The position numbers were made by a program, and so were the translations under genes. The notes beneath the pieces are model-generated. The model had not been told where the DNA came from, did not search any database, and worked only from the letters and a program-made list of their open reading frames with translations. DNA of 64,000 nucleotides from Pisolithus tinctorius (lineage: Eukaryota; Basidiomycota; Agaricomycetes; Boletales; Pisolithaceae): positions 62,001 to 126,000 of the forward strand of contig JANFAH010000012.1 of assembly GCA_024663395.1 (NCBI GenBank), read 5' to 3'. Shown piece after piece: positions 22,271 through 34,929 of this stretch (the stretch's first letter is position 1; every line of letters begins with the position of its first letter).

Positions 22271-24754
22271 ATGCGTCTTCTCCTCGTCCACTCCTTTCTG
22301 TCAGTATTTGGAATCGTACATGGAGCGGTTACAGTTTATGGTCCACATGTCCAGCAACCTCTCGGTTCGCAAACGGTGATAGCTCCCTCAGCCTCGTACA
22401 CCGGCGCTGCTACATATGATCAGACTGTTTTGACTCCACCCTCTGTACCCAATCCACCACCGCCCACTTCTTTTGGTGTGCAGCTGCAAACCGGTGGCGC
22501 TGCAACCGGCCTTTCCATACCCCAGAGTGGTGCATTCTTTGGTTTTAGTATCGAATTCAGTGTCGTTAGCCAAGTCCGTAAGTATTGTTGACGGGTTTGA
22601 TGAAATGGATGGCCCGCTGAAATGATCCGCCTTGAAGTTGGCTTAAACAGGTAATTCTTACATGCCATGTTCATCTGAGCTGGTATGCTCATGACTCCGG
22701 GAACATCAGCTCGTTCATGCAGGTGCCGTTCTTAAACTTAATGGCTAACCTCAGGGAACGCGCCGGAAGCGTTCAGGTGCGACTTGGTGGAAACAGTCAG
22801 GAAACCGCTACGTTGGTCAACTCCATTCCAGACGGAAAGTCTATGGAAAAGGACACAGTGAACACGTCAAACCCGGTATGTGAAGTGGTCAGAAACGTCA
22901 CTAGCGCATGTTTACATCTTGTTTACAGACTGATACTCCGCCTTTGCTCTTTACGCCAGAGATTATCAAGATGATGGCCAGCATATCCGCGTTGACGAAT
23001 GTTCGTTGGTACTTGGGTAAGCACTTTGCTGAGATCCGGTCTTCATCTTCATGACTCGCGAAAGGCATTCCATTCTACGACACCTCAAACTTCCAGCTAC
23101 AAATAGCTGAGGTTGGCGAAGCCATTCTCGGTGATTACTTGATTGGTTTACAGGTATGTTCCGAAGGACTTCTTTGGAGATAACAATCTTACATGGTCCC
23201 AGGGCGGTAACGAACCCGATCTCTATTCCAAACACGGTCACCGCCCCAGCGTATGTAGTTCCGTTGCACCCGAGCCCCTGAGCTCACTGTTACGTAGTCC
23301 TACAGTCCACAGGATTATACGAATGAGTTCGGATTACTCGTCAACGCAGTGAACGCGGATCCCAACTTACCAGACAAGGACATTCTCATCGGTCCCAATT
23401 TGTCTGGCACCTGGGAGCCAGAGCAGGTCTGGGACACTGGTTTTGCTACCGATTATAGCCAGAGCTTGATCACGCTTGCCGTCGAACAGTACTGCCCAAA
23501 GTTTTCTTTCGCTGGATGTCTTCTGATAACTTCCTAGTTACCCAACAGATAATTGTTATGCCCAATACGGTACCGGCACGCCGCGCAATCCACAGGATAT
23601 GTTCCCTACGTACTTGACGCACAAGTCTGGGCAAGACATCGTATCACCATACATCAACTCGACCGGTTATGCACAGTCATTGGGAAAGCCCTTTGTCATG
23701 TTTGAAACGAACACCGCGTCGTGCGGTGGTTTCCCCGGTCTTAGTGACAGCTTTGGTGCCGCCCTGTGGGGTGTTGATTATGCTCTTCAGATGGCCTATG
23801 TCAACTTCACAGGTGCTCTATTCCATGTCGGTGGACAGAGCGATTACTATAATGTAAGTGATGTTATCCCTTCTAGAGTAAATAAAAAAGCTCACATGCT
23901 GTTCATCCAGCCCTTTACCCGTACGTTAAAGGCTCGCCGTTTCACTCCTCTCCCCGCTAACTCCTCCAAGCCCCGGTAACTAATCAATCGACGTTCCACC
24001 AGTGGACGATCGGACCTATCTACTATTCCGCACTGTTCGTGGCAGAAGCCTTGGGCTCGTCCAACCAGTCCCGAGTTCTTGACCTTGGCATGAATGGAGG
24101 GAACGAGTTCACGCCTGGCTACGCCATTTACGAAAACGGGGAACCTACGCGAGTCGCTCTGATTAATTTCGTTTCGGACCCTACTGGTGCAAGTGACTAT
24201 ACCGCAAGCATTTCCCTCGCCGGCGGGTCGACGCCAGCCCAAGTCAAAGTAAAGTAGGCAGACGTGATTTTGCTTCTTGGAGATTCATTTAACTGTTTTG
24301 TAGATACCTTTCGGGGAGTTCCGTTGCGCAGAAATGGAACTTTACGTGGGCAGGGCAGACCTTTGGTGACGCATTCACCTCTGATGGACGTCCGGTGGGC
24401 AGTATTGATGTCCAGACGGTGACCTGCGACCAGGCGAATGGGGTCTGTAACGTCAAGGTACCTGCACCCGGCGCAGCGTTGGTCTTCCTCAGTGACCAAG
24501 CCCTCGAAGAATCCGATCCCGGTCCAACGATGACCTTCCCAACGACGGCCTACACCAAACTGCACAATACTGCCACCATCGACCCGTCCGCGCTTGCTAC
24601 TTCGAATGGCAACATGGGCACGGCAGACTGGCTGGCTGGCACGAGCCAAGGCTCGTTGGAAAACAGTGCCTCTGGATTCGCGCGGGCATTACCGAGTCTT
24701 GGCGCTGTCATCGCTGGTGCGCTGCTCGTTGTTCGAATGGCTTACGCAAGTTAG
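22271..24754 (+). CDS. Glycoside hydrolase family 79 (beta-glucuronidase-type), secreted, possibly GPI-anchored
   Basis: The product should be a secreted retaining glycosidase of family GH79, whose fungal members act on glucuronic-acid side chains of cell-wall or arabinogalactan glycans. The N terminus MRLLLVHSFLSVFGIVHG is a signal peptide. The catalytic domain has GGNEPDLYS, with the acid/base Glu, and FVMFETNTASCGGFPG, with the nucleophile Glu. QVRLGGNSQETATL and PPLLFTPEIIKMMASISAL are typical of the family, and the region from about 23,990 fits the Glyco_hydro_79C C-terminal domain. About eight short introns are needed. The tail is Ser/Thr-rich and ends in a hydrophobic stretch (LGAVIAGALLVVRMAYAS), which suggests a GPI signal. 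Length (about 600 residues) is normal. No frame breaks are seen. Confidence 0.85.
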
Positions 24755-25272
24755 GTGACGGTTCGAGACCATTTACAGTTGGCTTTTTTATTCTTTTGGA
24801 GTCTTTGTTGTCTTATTCAGTCACCGGTAGTTGCGTTTTGATTACTTATTTCCGCAATAATGCTTGGAAAGGGCAGATATCTACCTCATCCCAACGTGTT
24901 TTGAAGGTGTAGCATACCCTTAGAATGCGAATATATTCGTGCGGTTGGCAGAAGACAAGCACATGCAAACTCAAGCTCGAAACGATGTGATGACTCGGTA
25001 ACTGAAGGAAAATATGACGGTTAGAAATAACACTGCCAAGATTTGTGGTGCGTCCGAGACCGTGGCCTCAGCTCCTCCAGCACCATTGTCATACTTTCCT
25101 CCACGATGCAAGACGCTATTCTACACGAAGGGGCTAAGGCACCAGGTGGCAGGCATGGCTTATGACATACACAGGCTAATACAAGAAAACCAATGTCCTA
25201 AAAATACAGGACCTGAATCTGTCTTCGTCGATTCGCCACTCATTTTTCCACTCCCAGAAATCATACAAGTGG
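24755..25272. other. Convergent intergenic spacer
   Basis: About 520 bp between the GH79 stop and the La gene stop. No gene was seen. A chance B-box-like GGTTCGAGACC at about 24,761 followed by a T-run was examined and rejected as a tRNA. Confidence 0.5.
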
Positions 25273-27128
25273 TTATGATTCGTCGGCCTTCGCCTTTTTC
25301 GCCACCGCAATAGTTGGAACACTTGCGCCCCGTATGCCAACGTCGGGTCCACCGTCAGGTTCGATGGCTCGCTTGCGTTTTTCACCCACTTGTTCCTCGC
25401 CAGCGGGTTTGCTGGGGCTGGTATCGTTGTCTTTCGGTTTGGATCTGTCACTGTGACCATCTCCGCCACGACCACTTTGGCGACCTCCGCGACCACCCCC
25501 ACGACCGCCGCGTCCTCCACGACCCCCACGACCCCCACGAGAGGACGACCCGTTACGAAGCTGTGAGCGGGAGAGAGCAGAACGTGCCGCAAAGTTTGCA
25601 CGCTCGATTTGGAATGGTTTCTCTTCTTCCTCTGCAAAAATGTTATGGCAGTAATGAACGAGGGGAAGCATGGGGAACGTACCATCTGGGATAGACCATT
25701 CGACTTCTTTTGAATTCACAGTCTTGACGTTTTCCTTTACATAGGCAATTTCGTCCTCTGTGAGAGCCTTGTCGAATCCTACAAAGCCATGATCGTCTCC
25801 TTTCGAGAATTGGATATAAGGAACACGTGCAAATCGTTCGCGGAGCGGGGCCTGAGCAAGCAAGATTAGTGCGTCACAATAAACGTGGCCATGGTTAATA
25901 TTCACACCTTTATCTCAGTGAAATTGACATCTCCCCCACAGCCTATGAATTTAAGAGTTGCCCCTTGGATGAATGGCACGTCCTCCTCTTTCACGTACCC
26001 GACGTTGTCGTCGTCGTCATACACACGGATCTTGCTACCCATGAACTCCAAGTATATTTCGGGTTTCTCCTTTTTCTTTCCATTGGCTTTTCCTTTCGAC
26101 GCATCCTCCATATCCCTAAAAGCGTTAAATCCTTTTCGGTTAATTTTATCCTTGCGAAGTTTGGCGGCTTTTCCAGTAAGGCCTTTTTCCTTGATCTTCA
26201 TGTCACAGTAGGCACCTCTGTCGGAGGCAAGAGTGAGCCTCAACCAGTAAGTTTTCAGTCGGAAGACCCACTTAGACATGGTCAACAATTCCTCGCCGTT
26301 CCAAGTCGGCTTAGGATCTGCGTTCAGAAAGGCTTCCACAGATGACATGTTGGCGAATTCAACGAACACGGAACCCTGTTGAGGCGAGAGCAAGTTGAAT
26401 GTCATCTTATCAACCATTGTAGCGACAAAACGACAAACCTTGAACTCCTTGCTTCCATCCGTGCGGCGCATCCTGACGGCGTTAACCTCGCCATACTTCG
26501 CAAAGAAATCTTCCAACTCCTTCTGCATGCCGGGTTCTTCATTTCCAAACCCTTTCTACGATCCCCTTAGTCGATGTTGCATGGCTCGCTTCCCGGACGC
26601 AGAACCAGGGTGAGACTTACTGCGTATACACTACGTTCGAACTGGCCCTTAGGCGGCGCTACTTCCGTGCGCCGTCGTAAGTTCTCGCCCTTTTCGTCCA
26701 CCTCAAGTTCCGTACTCTCGCGGAGGGCGCGTAAAATGAATTCGTGCCCTTTTTCAGTGTACTCTCGCATACGCTTGAATGATGTGATAGTTTTGATGGG
26801 AACCCAATGTTCTTCATTGGCGGTGTGAAGGGTCCACATGAATCTTTCATTTGTAATGATGAGCGTTCTGTGAGGGAAACAGCAGATGAATTTACTTGTC
26901 GAATGGAAGGTTGGAATCTGCGAAGTAAAATTCCACTACAAGAAAATTGAACGAGGTCTGTCGAAAACTAATAATAGGGTAAAACTTACTTTGTCGCCGG
27001 GCGCCTTCCAGCAACTGTTCATCGTTTGAATCACTACCGCCCATACCTTCCTTTTCTGCTGTTGCAGCTGTCTCGCCATTAGTGAGGAGAGCCTCCTCCG
27101 GTTGAGCGGGTTGAGATTCGGCAGACAT
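25273..27128 (-). CDS. La-family RNA-binding protein (Lhp1-like)
   Basis: La proteins bind the 3' oligo-U ends of new RNA polymerase III transcripts and protect them. From the ATG at 27,128, an acidic leader (MSAESQPAQPEEALLTNG) is followed by the La motif: VEFYFADSNLPFDKFMWTLH, WVPIKTITSFKRMR and an RALRESTELEVDEKG stretch. An RRM follows: EDFFAKYGEVNAVRMRRT, GSVFVEFANMSSVEAFL. A second RRM-like segment is near 26,000-25,800 (LKFIGCGGDVNFTEIK, VPYIQFSKGDDHGFVGFDKA). The tail carries an RGG box (about ten RGG/GRGG units around 25,560-25,480), then a Lys/Arg-rich stretch EKRKRAIE that may be a nuclear signal. Introns are short and canonical. Confidence in family is high; a separate function as a La-related protein is less likely given the domain order. 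Confidence 0.88.
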
Positions 27129-28945
27129 AGGAAACCAAATGAGTAAGATGTGATGCGACAGACAAGGTGGAGATAACGATGCGAGTCAGCCAGAAGATAT
27201 CAGCACCAAATATCAAGCTTTCAAGCTTGGAGTGGTGACGACGTTCTACCAAATATCGACTTGGTTCGATTATCTACGTTCGGCTAAACCCGGCGTTCCT
27301 GGATTAATTCTTATGCGTTGTTGTATTCTCATAGTAATAGTACTGTCTCTACAGGCTCCCGCCGTACTTCCACCGGCGGGGGTTTTGGTATCAATGTGTG
27401 CGGCTGCTAACACTGAAGACTGTCAGGTTCTCGATCGTCCTTACAGATCTGAAAAACAAAAAAAGAAGAGAATGATTGAGTTGTATGACGAGTGCCCTCT
27501 TCCTCTTATACCTGGCAGGATACAATCCGTCACCCCACGGTTCTCCACTTACCTGAGGAAATGTAGCACTTCACTACCACTTTCATGGAGAACGCAGCTT
27601 TTCGTGGCGGTACCAGGCATTTCTCCGTGCACATAAGGCTTCAGGAGCCTGGGGAGCATCAGTAAGCGAATATATGGCTTAAACCTGTTACTGACTGGTC
27701 GTGACCGTGATTCCACCATTCCGTGTCTCCCTGATGAGGGTGAGCGCTCGAACATAATAAGCCTGCGAAACAGGGCATGGATTCCGGGAGGGTATTGCAA
27801 CCTCGAAGGCAACAACTACTTGTACAGAATCACGTAGAAATTTCTACTTCATCAGAAAACGAATGGTTACGCAGAGCTGAAGAAGATCGACTGATTTCGG
27901 TCACTCGTAATGGGGCTGTAAGGTTCGGACCGACGCTGTCGGCCGCACGTCGCTTGTTCAATATTCTTCTGACATTTCTTCTACGTATCTCATTTCTGTT
28001 TGACCTAGTTCTTACCCACGCCCGTTCGTGCTGATATTGCATGCCTGCTATCCCTACTATAAAAAGGGCCATGCATCCTAACGTACGGGGACGCATTTCC
28101 TACCTACCTGATATACAGACCTTGGTGTCCTGGAATTTCGAAGTACCTTCAGGAGAAGCTCCTCTTGTAGTGTCGTCGCAAGTGCTACACTTCGCTGTCG
28201 CCACTACAGGGGCACTCCAGTAATAAATCATCGAACAGAGAGGCGTTGTATACCAAGGCAATCTCTTTCGCAGTCGCTCCTCTGGTATTACAATGCCAGC
28301 TGCGAAGAAAGCGGGCTGAGCTAGTTGCTGCTTTCAAATGTGGAAAAGCGAAACTTCTTGCCGGATTTATCACGTTGATCGACATTTCCGTCTGGAACTA
28401 CCGCCATTTTACGCCCATACCTATCAGCCTCATCTTGTGAGACGAGTGCCGCGGAAACAGGCACCTTTATAGGCATCACCGTGGATGGGTGACCTGGGTC
28501 CTACAGGCCATCCAAGATACACCCATCTGGTGGCCGTAGGCAAGGTTCGTTCTATTTGCGTACGGCTCAAAACACAACACACAAACCAGATTGCGCGTTG
28601 TCGACGACATGGTGCGCATGATAGCGCATGTTCAGCTTGCGTCGCTACTTAGCACTGAACGGAAGCGAAGAACGGACCAGAGCTCGTCCAAGGCCCGAAC
28701 AGTGACGTGAATGAGTTTTCCGTGTACGGTTAGCTGGGAAAAGTCGTTCTCACCATGCTAGCATGTGCATTGGATAGTCTGCATCAGCCCTCAACTTCAC
28801 GAGCAAGTGGACCACCTTCTCCGTTCCTGTCGCCTCTACCCTCGGTAGGTCGCACACTCTCCGTACTCTACCCCTCGGGGGCTCAAGGATGACTCAGTAC
28901 ATCCTAGCAAAACCCTACTCCCGTCTGCCGTACTAGTCCTCAACT
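27129..28945. other. 1.8-kb intergenic region
   Basis: No gene was recognised. Short open frames occur on both strands, for example plus 27,777-28,034 and minus 27,815-27,549, but they show no family resemblance and no splice-supported extension. The right part is the presumed promoter of the P450 gene. Confidence 0.45.
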
Positions 28946-31093
28946 ATGCAAGTCGTTCTATCAACAGAGCAGACCGTCCTCGCAACTGCCGTTGTCTCTA
29001 TTTTGTGCGCGTTACTTTATCTGATGCGCCCACCGAAAGGCCTTCCTCCGGGCATTACTGGGCCTAGATGTTTATCAGAACTTCCCAAAGAAAAAGCATG
29101 GCTGAAGGTGCAGGAATGGAACCGCCAGTATGGTGCGTGACCCGGCTCATCGGTCAACTGATCTTATGTGGAGAACCATACTGCGGTTAGGTGATATTGC
29201 TTCTGGGTATTTTCTCGGGTCCACAACCATCATCGTTGGCTCTGCGAAGATTGCTGCGGAACTCCTTGAAAAGCGTAGCGTGAACTATTCTGATCGTCCG
29301 CAGTCGGTTATGGCCGGTGAGCTATCGGGGTGGGGAAAGATCATGTTACTTTCCCGATACAATGACTGGTTCCGCACTCATCGAAAGTGGATCGCGCAAG
29401 AGATAGGGAGCTATGATCTGGTCAAGAAGTTTAACGGATTGATTGAGTTCGAGACCCGTAGATTTCTTCAGTGCGTACTTGATGACCCGGAACAACTGCA
29501 GGCCCACGTTCGCAAGTACGTGTTTTAAGACTCGTCGCTATTATGTGACCAGTGGTGACGCTTGTCTCAGGAATTTTACGTCCATCATACTTCGCATTAC
29601 TTATGGATATAAAACTATAGAAGGAGACGACCCTCTGGTAGACTTGGCTCACTTAGCAAACTCACAACTTTCCCTGAGCACAGCACCGGGTGTTTACTAC
29701 GTGGACTTGGTGCATTCGTGTAGGTGGTTTGTGTTCTGGATATCGCCACGACCCATCATGTCCACAGTGAAGTACCTACCCTCATGGCTTCCAGGGGCAG
29801 GCTTCAAACGAAAAGCCAAAGAATATGCCGTTGTCATCCGTGATTTGGTTGAAATTCCTCACAATTGGTTGAAAAACCAACTGGTAAGTCTGCCAGGTGG
29901 CGTGCCCTAGTTATGCCACCGCACTGACTGCTGCCCAGGCGGCCGGTACTACTTTGCCGTCGTTTGCTGCCCGCCTATTGAGCACGCCTGATCTGACAGA
30001 GGAGTTTGAAGATAGTGTAAAGTGGGCATCAGCAACCTTGTATCAGGGTAACATCTGCTGCGCTAGTGTGTTCCGTGTGCTGACGTTCTCTATAGGTGGT
30101 GCGGACACCGTAAGTGCCATCGAGTGCGACAAACAACTTGATTGTTTACAGCCTTCGGTATTGTATTTATTGTTCAGGCGAACTCTGTTGCCTATGGCTT
30201 CTATCTTGCGATGACCCTTTATCCGTGTGTCATGAAGAAAGCACAGGCTGAACTCGACGCCGTTGTCGGGGCCAAAAGGTTGCCAACGTTTTCTGACCGT
30301 CCTAATCTGCCTTACTTGGAAGCGTTGCTCACGGAGCTTCTTCGATGGCATTGTCCTGCTCCCTTGAGTGCGCCCGTTCAGGTATTTGGTTACTTTGCTT
30401 ACTAAACGGCCAGCTTAGCGATAAGATACACCGGGAGTGACGACACATACGAGGGATATTTCATCCCAGGGGGTTCTTACGTCGTTGTCAATATTTGGTG
30501 CGTACATGATTGATCTGGCTCTAGGGATGTGCAGACTGAGAGAGTAAGGGCGATGCTTCGCGATGAACGCACCTATACGGATCCCTTGGAGTTCAAGCCT
30601 GAACGGTTTCTAGGCGATAATCCGGAGCAGGATCCAAGAAATGCCTGTTTTGGCTTCGGTCGAAGGTTGGACAGTCGTTTCACTGACGCTGCGAATACAA
30701 TGATGTCTAACTAAGATCAATGGCATAGGCGATGCCCAGGTAAGTGGTTGGGACACGCAAAGCGGTGATCCTAGCACCTGCCTGATCGTTCCCCAGGTTA
30801 TTTCCTCGGAAGTTCCTCTGTTTGGCTTATGTGCGCTCAAGCTCTCGCCGTATTCGACATTTCCAAGCGCTTCGAGAATGGAGTCGAGATTACCCCCGAG
30901 GTGAATTTGGTGGGGGAAACTATTTGGTACGCCATACCTCAGCCGGTTGCTTGTTCTCGTCTTATGATGGGTACATAGTCACCAAGCACCGTTCAAGTGT
31001 TCCATTAAGCCTCGTTCTGCGGAGGCCTTGGCTCTCCTCCGAGAGGACTTTTTATTCCTCGATCATGAGATAGGTGCAAATTCACACAATTGA
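28946..31093 (+). CDS. Cytochrome P450 monooxygenase
   Basis: A microsomal-type P450 with an N-terminal membrane anchor (LATAVVSILCALLYLM) and the hinge RPPKGLPPGITGP. Family landmarks are GGADT in the I-helix region near 30,100, the K-helix ExxR as TELLRWHCPAPLS (about 30,335), FKPERFLG (about 30,595), and the haem loop FGFGRRRCPG. The haem loop is put together from three pieces at 30,650-30,737, across introns 30,667-30,727 and 30,739-30,795. The last exon reads CSIKPRSAEALALLRED and stops at 31,091-31,093. About ten introns are implied. Splicing around 30,050-30,190 is unclear, so an intact reading frame is likely but not proven. Its 3' end is duplicated at 34,930-35,395. Substrate unknown; phenylalanine ammonia-lyase lies directly downstream. 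Confidence 0.78.
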
Positions 31094-31458
31094 CCCACTG
31101 CCTTGGACCACTACTTCCATACAACTCCCTGATCCCAGAATCGTACGAGCGGCGTGCGAAGCCGCCAATTTTAGGGGACGTTTCATATTCAAGGGAGGAT
31201 GTTATCGGGCCCCATCGCTTAGTAATCAAGCCGTTTCCCTTCTCTTGAAATGAAATTCCGTTGTGATTATCTCGCAAGCACAGCACTTAAAACGCACGAG
31301 CCACCGGTGGTCAAACAGGAGCGGGCCAAGTGACAAGATTGCCTGTGTCATCCCCATTGACACGTCATGTGCTCAACTGAGTCGATACCCAGCCCGTGAA
31401 AACTCGGGGGACAAACATTTTGCAGACTTGCCTAATGCTAATGGCGTCCAGAAGGCCG
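31094..31458. other. Intergenic spacer upstream of PAL
   Basis: About 365 bp. The first part (to about 31,260) resembles, in degenerate form, the sequence after the P450 fragment near 35,420-35,515. No gene is seen. Confidence 0.4.
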
Positions 31459-31521
31459 TCCGGGGGCCTTGCATTACTTGTACGGCATCCACGAGAGAAT
31501 CCGGGGGCATTGCATTCCTTG
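31459..31521 (+). repeat. Two 22-bp direct repeats in PAL promoter
   Basis: Units at 31,459-31,480 and 31,500-31,521 share the frame TCCGGGGGC-TTGCATT-CTTG, with two mismatches, 41 bp apart start to start. They sit directly before the TATA box and 60-125 bp before the PAL start, so they are candidate activator sites. That role is inferred. Confidence 0.6.
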
Positions 31522-31525
31522 AACA

Positions 31526-31532
31526 TATATAA
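31526..31532 (+). promoter_or_regulatory. TATA box of PAL gene
   Basis: TATATAA overlaps the upstream ATG at 31,532, which makes that ATG an unlikely start. The next in-frame ATG at 31,583, about 50 bp downstream, is preferred. Confidence 0.5.
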
Positions 31533-31582
31533 TGTGGACCTCCGTTCTGGCTTATGTTCTCGTGCTTCCAGTAATCGGCACC

Positions 31583-34135
31583 ATGTCCGCTCACTTGTCT
31601 TACGTTAACCAGCACTTGGAATCAGTTCGGTCATATGCTCGTGGTCAGAAAACCGCGGTCATCGACGGCCACAGTGTCGATGTGCCCGCAGTAGTGGCTG
31701 TCTCTCGGTTAGTCCTACAGAAATATGAGCGTCGCTATCTGACCCGGTTGACTATTGTAGCGATGCTCATCTTCCCCGTATTGACTCCTCTCCAGAAAAA
31801 CAGCGAGAAATCGCCGACGCAGTCGCCGTCGTCGCAAAGCTAGCGTTAGGTGAACAAAGCCAATATGGGGTTACTACCGGCTTCGGAGGGAGCGGTGAGT
31901 TCGGCGGCCGTTTCGCCATGTAAATTGATCCTCATCCCCCGACCTCGTCTATTTCAGCGACCACGCGGACCAAACAAACCGCGCTTCTACAGAAGGCGCT
32001 CATCGCGCACTGCCAAGCTGGCATCACTCCCGCTTTTAGAAACGGACAAGTTCTCACCCCTGAAGAGCAGGACCTATTGTTTCCCCAAGATTGGGTCCGT
32101 GGTGTGATGTTCGTTCGACTTAACTCTCTCATTCGTTCCCAATCTGGGACGCGTTGGGTCGTCATCGAGGGTTTATACAAATTACTACTCCACGACGTTG
32201 CACCTTGTGTTCCGCTCCGTCAAAGCATAAGTGCATCGGGAGATATAGGTCCCCTTGCGTACATATCCGGCATCTTGACTGGTCATCCTGACAATTATGC
32301 ATGGTATGGTCAAGGGTAATTCCTATTTAAGTCCTCGTTATCGCGATTTTGCACTGATGGCACTCGTAGCGCGGAACGCAGGGTGTATGATTCCCCCACT
32401 ATTCTGCAGAGGATCGGGTTGCAACCGATCGAATTCATTGCTAAAGAAGGCCTTTCATTAATAAACGGCACGGGTGCTTCCAGTGCTGTTGCATGCTTGG
32501 GGATGCATGACTGCCACATCATTGGTGTCGCTTCCCAGGTTTTGTCTGCCTTCGGTAATCCGGTCTTGATTTGACTTTGAGATGTGGTCGTGCTCAAGTT
32601 CCATGTTAGCGGTCGAGGTGGTCAAAGGGTTCCAGGAACCATTTAATCCGTACCTGCACGAGGCTGCCCGCCCACACCCAGGCCAAATCGAAGCTGCAGC
32701 CAATATTCGTCGTGTTCTCCTGTCTTCCAAGCTCGCACGACCTCATCATGTCGAGTCTGACCCCGAGGCAGCGCTACGACAGGACAGATATTGTTTACGT
32801 TCCTCTCCACAGTGGCTCGGACCCCAGCTTGAGGACCTGCTTGTCGCGCAGAAGATATTGGATGTAGAGCTGAATTCGACAACAGACAACCCCATTGTCG
32901 ACGTGCAGAAAGAATATTTGCATCATGGTGCGAACTTTATGGCTATGGCCGTAACTTCTGTAGGCAGCCACTTTCTTTGAGGATTGTCTTTTGTTCATGA
33001 ATCCCAGGCAACAGAGAAAATGCGGCTGGCGGTACACCATATAGGTACGCTCTGACCGCCTCTGGGGGCACACAGAATTGATATTCTGTCACAAGCCAAG
33101 TTGTCGTTTGCTCAGCTCACTGAATTGCTGAACCACTCCACGAACTCTGGATTGCCTCCCAATCTCGCAGTTGGCGAGCCTAGCGTCGACTATAGTCTAA
33201 AGGGCGCGGATGTTGCTGCCGCCGCCTACCTCTCCGGTGGGTTGAGAACGGGTCAGACAGTACTGTTACTCATTATTCATTCTTTTAGAGATGGCGTACC
33301 TTGCCAATCCTGTCAGCACCCACGTTCTTTCTGCTGAGATGCACAACCAGTAAGTGCCTTCGTATAGACTACGGCTGATGTACAATGACGTACTCGTGCA
33401 GGTCTGTTAACTCTCTTGCTCTGATAAGCGGGCGTTATACCCTCGAGGCAGTCAAGCTTTGTTTCATGGCAAGTCTCATCACATCCCTACCAAGCGTCCC
33501 TGCCAGCGATACTCATGGTCATACAGTTGATGTCAACCCACATCTTCGCTCTCTGCCAGGCAGCTGATCTTCGGATCATGGAGGCGACGTTCCGTAGCAA
33601 GCTCTTTTCCGTACTTCGCACCGAGACTGCCGTGCACCTCCCTGGTGTCCGGTTTGACGACGACTTCTTCACACGCCTCAACAATCGTCTGATTGTGCTC
33701 TTGAACGGGTCTACTGATCAGGATTCCGCGACTCGTTTCGAACGCGTAATGAATGACCTTGCGTCTACTCTCATGTCCCTTCTCAATAATGAGACCACCA
33801 CCATGGGTGTACCTCTCAAAGCCGTCAACCAGTGGCGCGTATCACTCACCGCACACGCCCGTCAGATTTTTGTGGCAACCAGGGCGGCTTATGCAGAGTC
33901 CCCTGATGCTGGAGCAAAGCTGCTCGGCAGAACAGGCATGCTTTATACGCATGTTCGGGGGGTGTTAGGGGTGAAGCTGCATTGGGGGGACCCGGCCATG
34001 GACAAGACAACGATCGGGTCGGAAATCGCGAAAATTTTCCGATCGTGGAAGTCGCCTGAGATGGCGGAGCTGATGGTCAGGATTTTGGTGGGTTCAGATG
34101 GGGATTCGGGTGGTATCACTCGCTCGAAACTTTGA
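31583..34135 (+). CDS. Phenylalanine (aromatic amino acid) ammonia-lyase
   Basis: The enzyme removes ammonia from phenylalanine to give trans-cinnamate, feeding benzoate and phenylpropanoid-type metabolism. The MIO cofactor loop is present as SISASGDIGPLAYISG (the Ala-Ser-Gly triad). Other landmarks are YGVTTGFGGS, VRLNSLIRSQSGTRW, EGLSLINGTGASSAVACLG, ARPHPGQIEAAANIR, ELNSTTDNPIVDV, LPPNLAVGEPSVDYSLKGAD, STHVLSAEMHNQ and SVNSLALISGRYTLEA. The C-terminal shielding-domain half runs to the stop at 34,133-34,135. Around nine introns are implied, for example the one that starts at 31,710 and ends at CTCCAG near 31,797. Length is about 720 residues, normal for fungal PAL. Start choice is discussed under the TATA box. 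No breaks were found. Phe versus Tyr or His preference was not resolved from selectivity residues. Confidence 0.9.
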
Positions 34136-34293
34136 ATTCTCCCGGTCCGCCCCTGGCGGGAATTAATTCGCGTGACTGCAGATGTTAGGGAATACCTGCC
34201 CATGTTGAAATTCTGACCTACGTAAATATCTTTTATAGCTAACATTTTTGTTAGAGTTCACGCATTGGTGTTGGAGCTAGACTACAAGCCATC
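34136..34293. other. Spacer after PAL
   Basis: Short AT-rich spacer, presumed 3' untranslated region of PAL; nothing else is seen. Confidence 0.4.
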
Positions 34294-34656
34294 ATGAATA
34301 AAGTTTTTCAGCTAAAAGTGTCACGGAGGATGCGAGTAATGGGTGCAAAGGAAGTTCGTTTTGAGTCATTATCACTGAACGGCCATGATTGCCGAAAGCA
34401 AGTGGTCGATAACAGGGGAGCTTGTCACACGCAGTGTATTGCTCCTTTTCTTACCCCACGCTTCATCAATGGTCGACACAGTTTGACGTTTCAGTTCGAG
34501 GACGATGTAAAGGCTGAGATCTTTTGCTTGATGGCTTTCATTCAGCCGAAATTATTGAAGTTCTGTTGCCCCGAGCCTTGGGTCCCAGTGGATGTGCTGC
34601 CATGCACGCTCACTGGGAAGCTGAATCGTAAATGTTTTGCAGGAATTTTTCCATAG
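34294..34656 (+). pseudogene. Decayed adenylation-domain (A10-like) fragment
   Basis: The last 40 residues of this open stretch read PWVPVDVLPCTLTGKLNRKC, which fits the C-terminal A10 region of NRPS-type or acyl-CoA-ligase adenylation domains (pattern LP-TxxGKL-RK, with the adenylation lysine). The upstream part has no clear match, and there is no complete domain. I take it as a scrap of a larger synthetase gene, unrelated in sequence to the A-T-R gene's own A domain as far as can be seen. Confidence 0.4.
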
Positions 34657-34929
34657 ACTGCCACCATCTACGCAGAACGAGCTTGCGATGCTTGCCACAT
34701 CACGACGCATCTAATACTCGGGTGTTAGCCCAACATCCAAGAATCGCACGTCGGAAGACTCACCCGGCTGAACGTAGCGTTGCATTCGGGACAGACTCAG
34801 GCCCAACTCTGCGAGTCCGAACGTTACAGCGGGGAATCACAGCTGAGGTGGAGAATGCAACTTCGTCGTGCGTTGGTGTCGATTGAGATCTGCTTCCCTT
34901 AACAACGTCTTTCCGCATCCACCTGCGAA
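34657..34929. other. Spacer, no gene seen
   Basis: About 270 bp with a chance open frame. No recognisable feature. Confidence 0.35.

Noticed and set aside
24700..24795. B-box-like GGTTCGAGACC followed by a T-run, resembling a tRNA 3' half
   Set aside because: The flanking bases do not form a T stem or acceptor stem, and it overlaps the last codons and 3' end of GH79.
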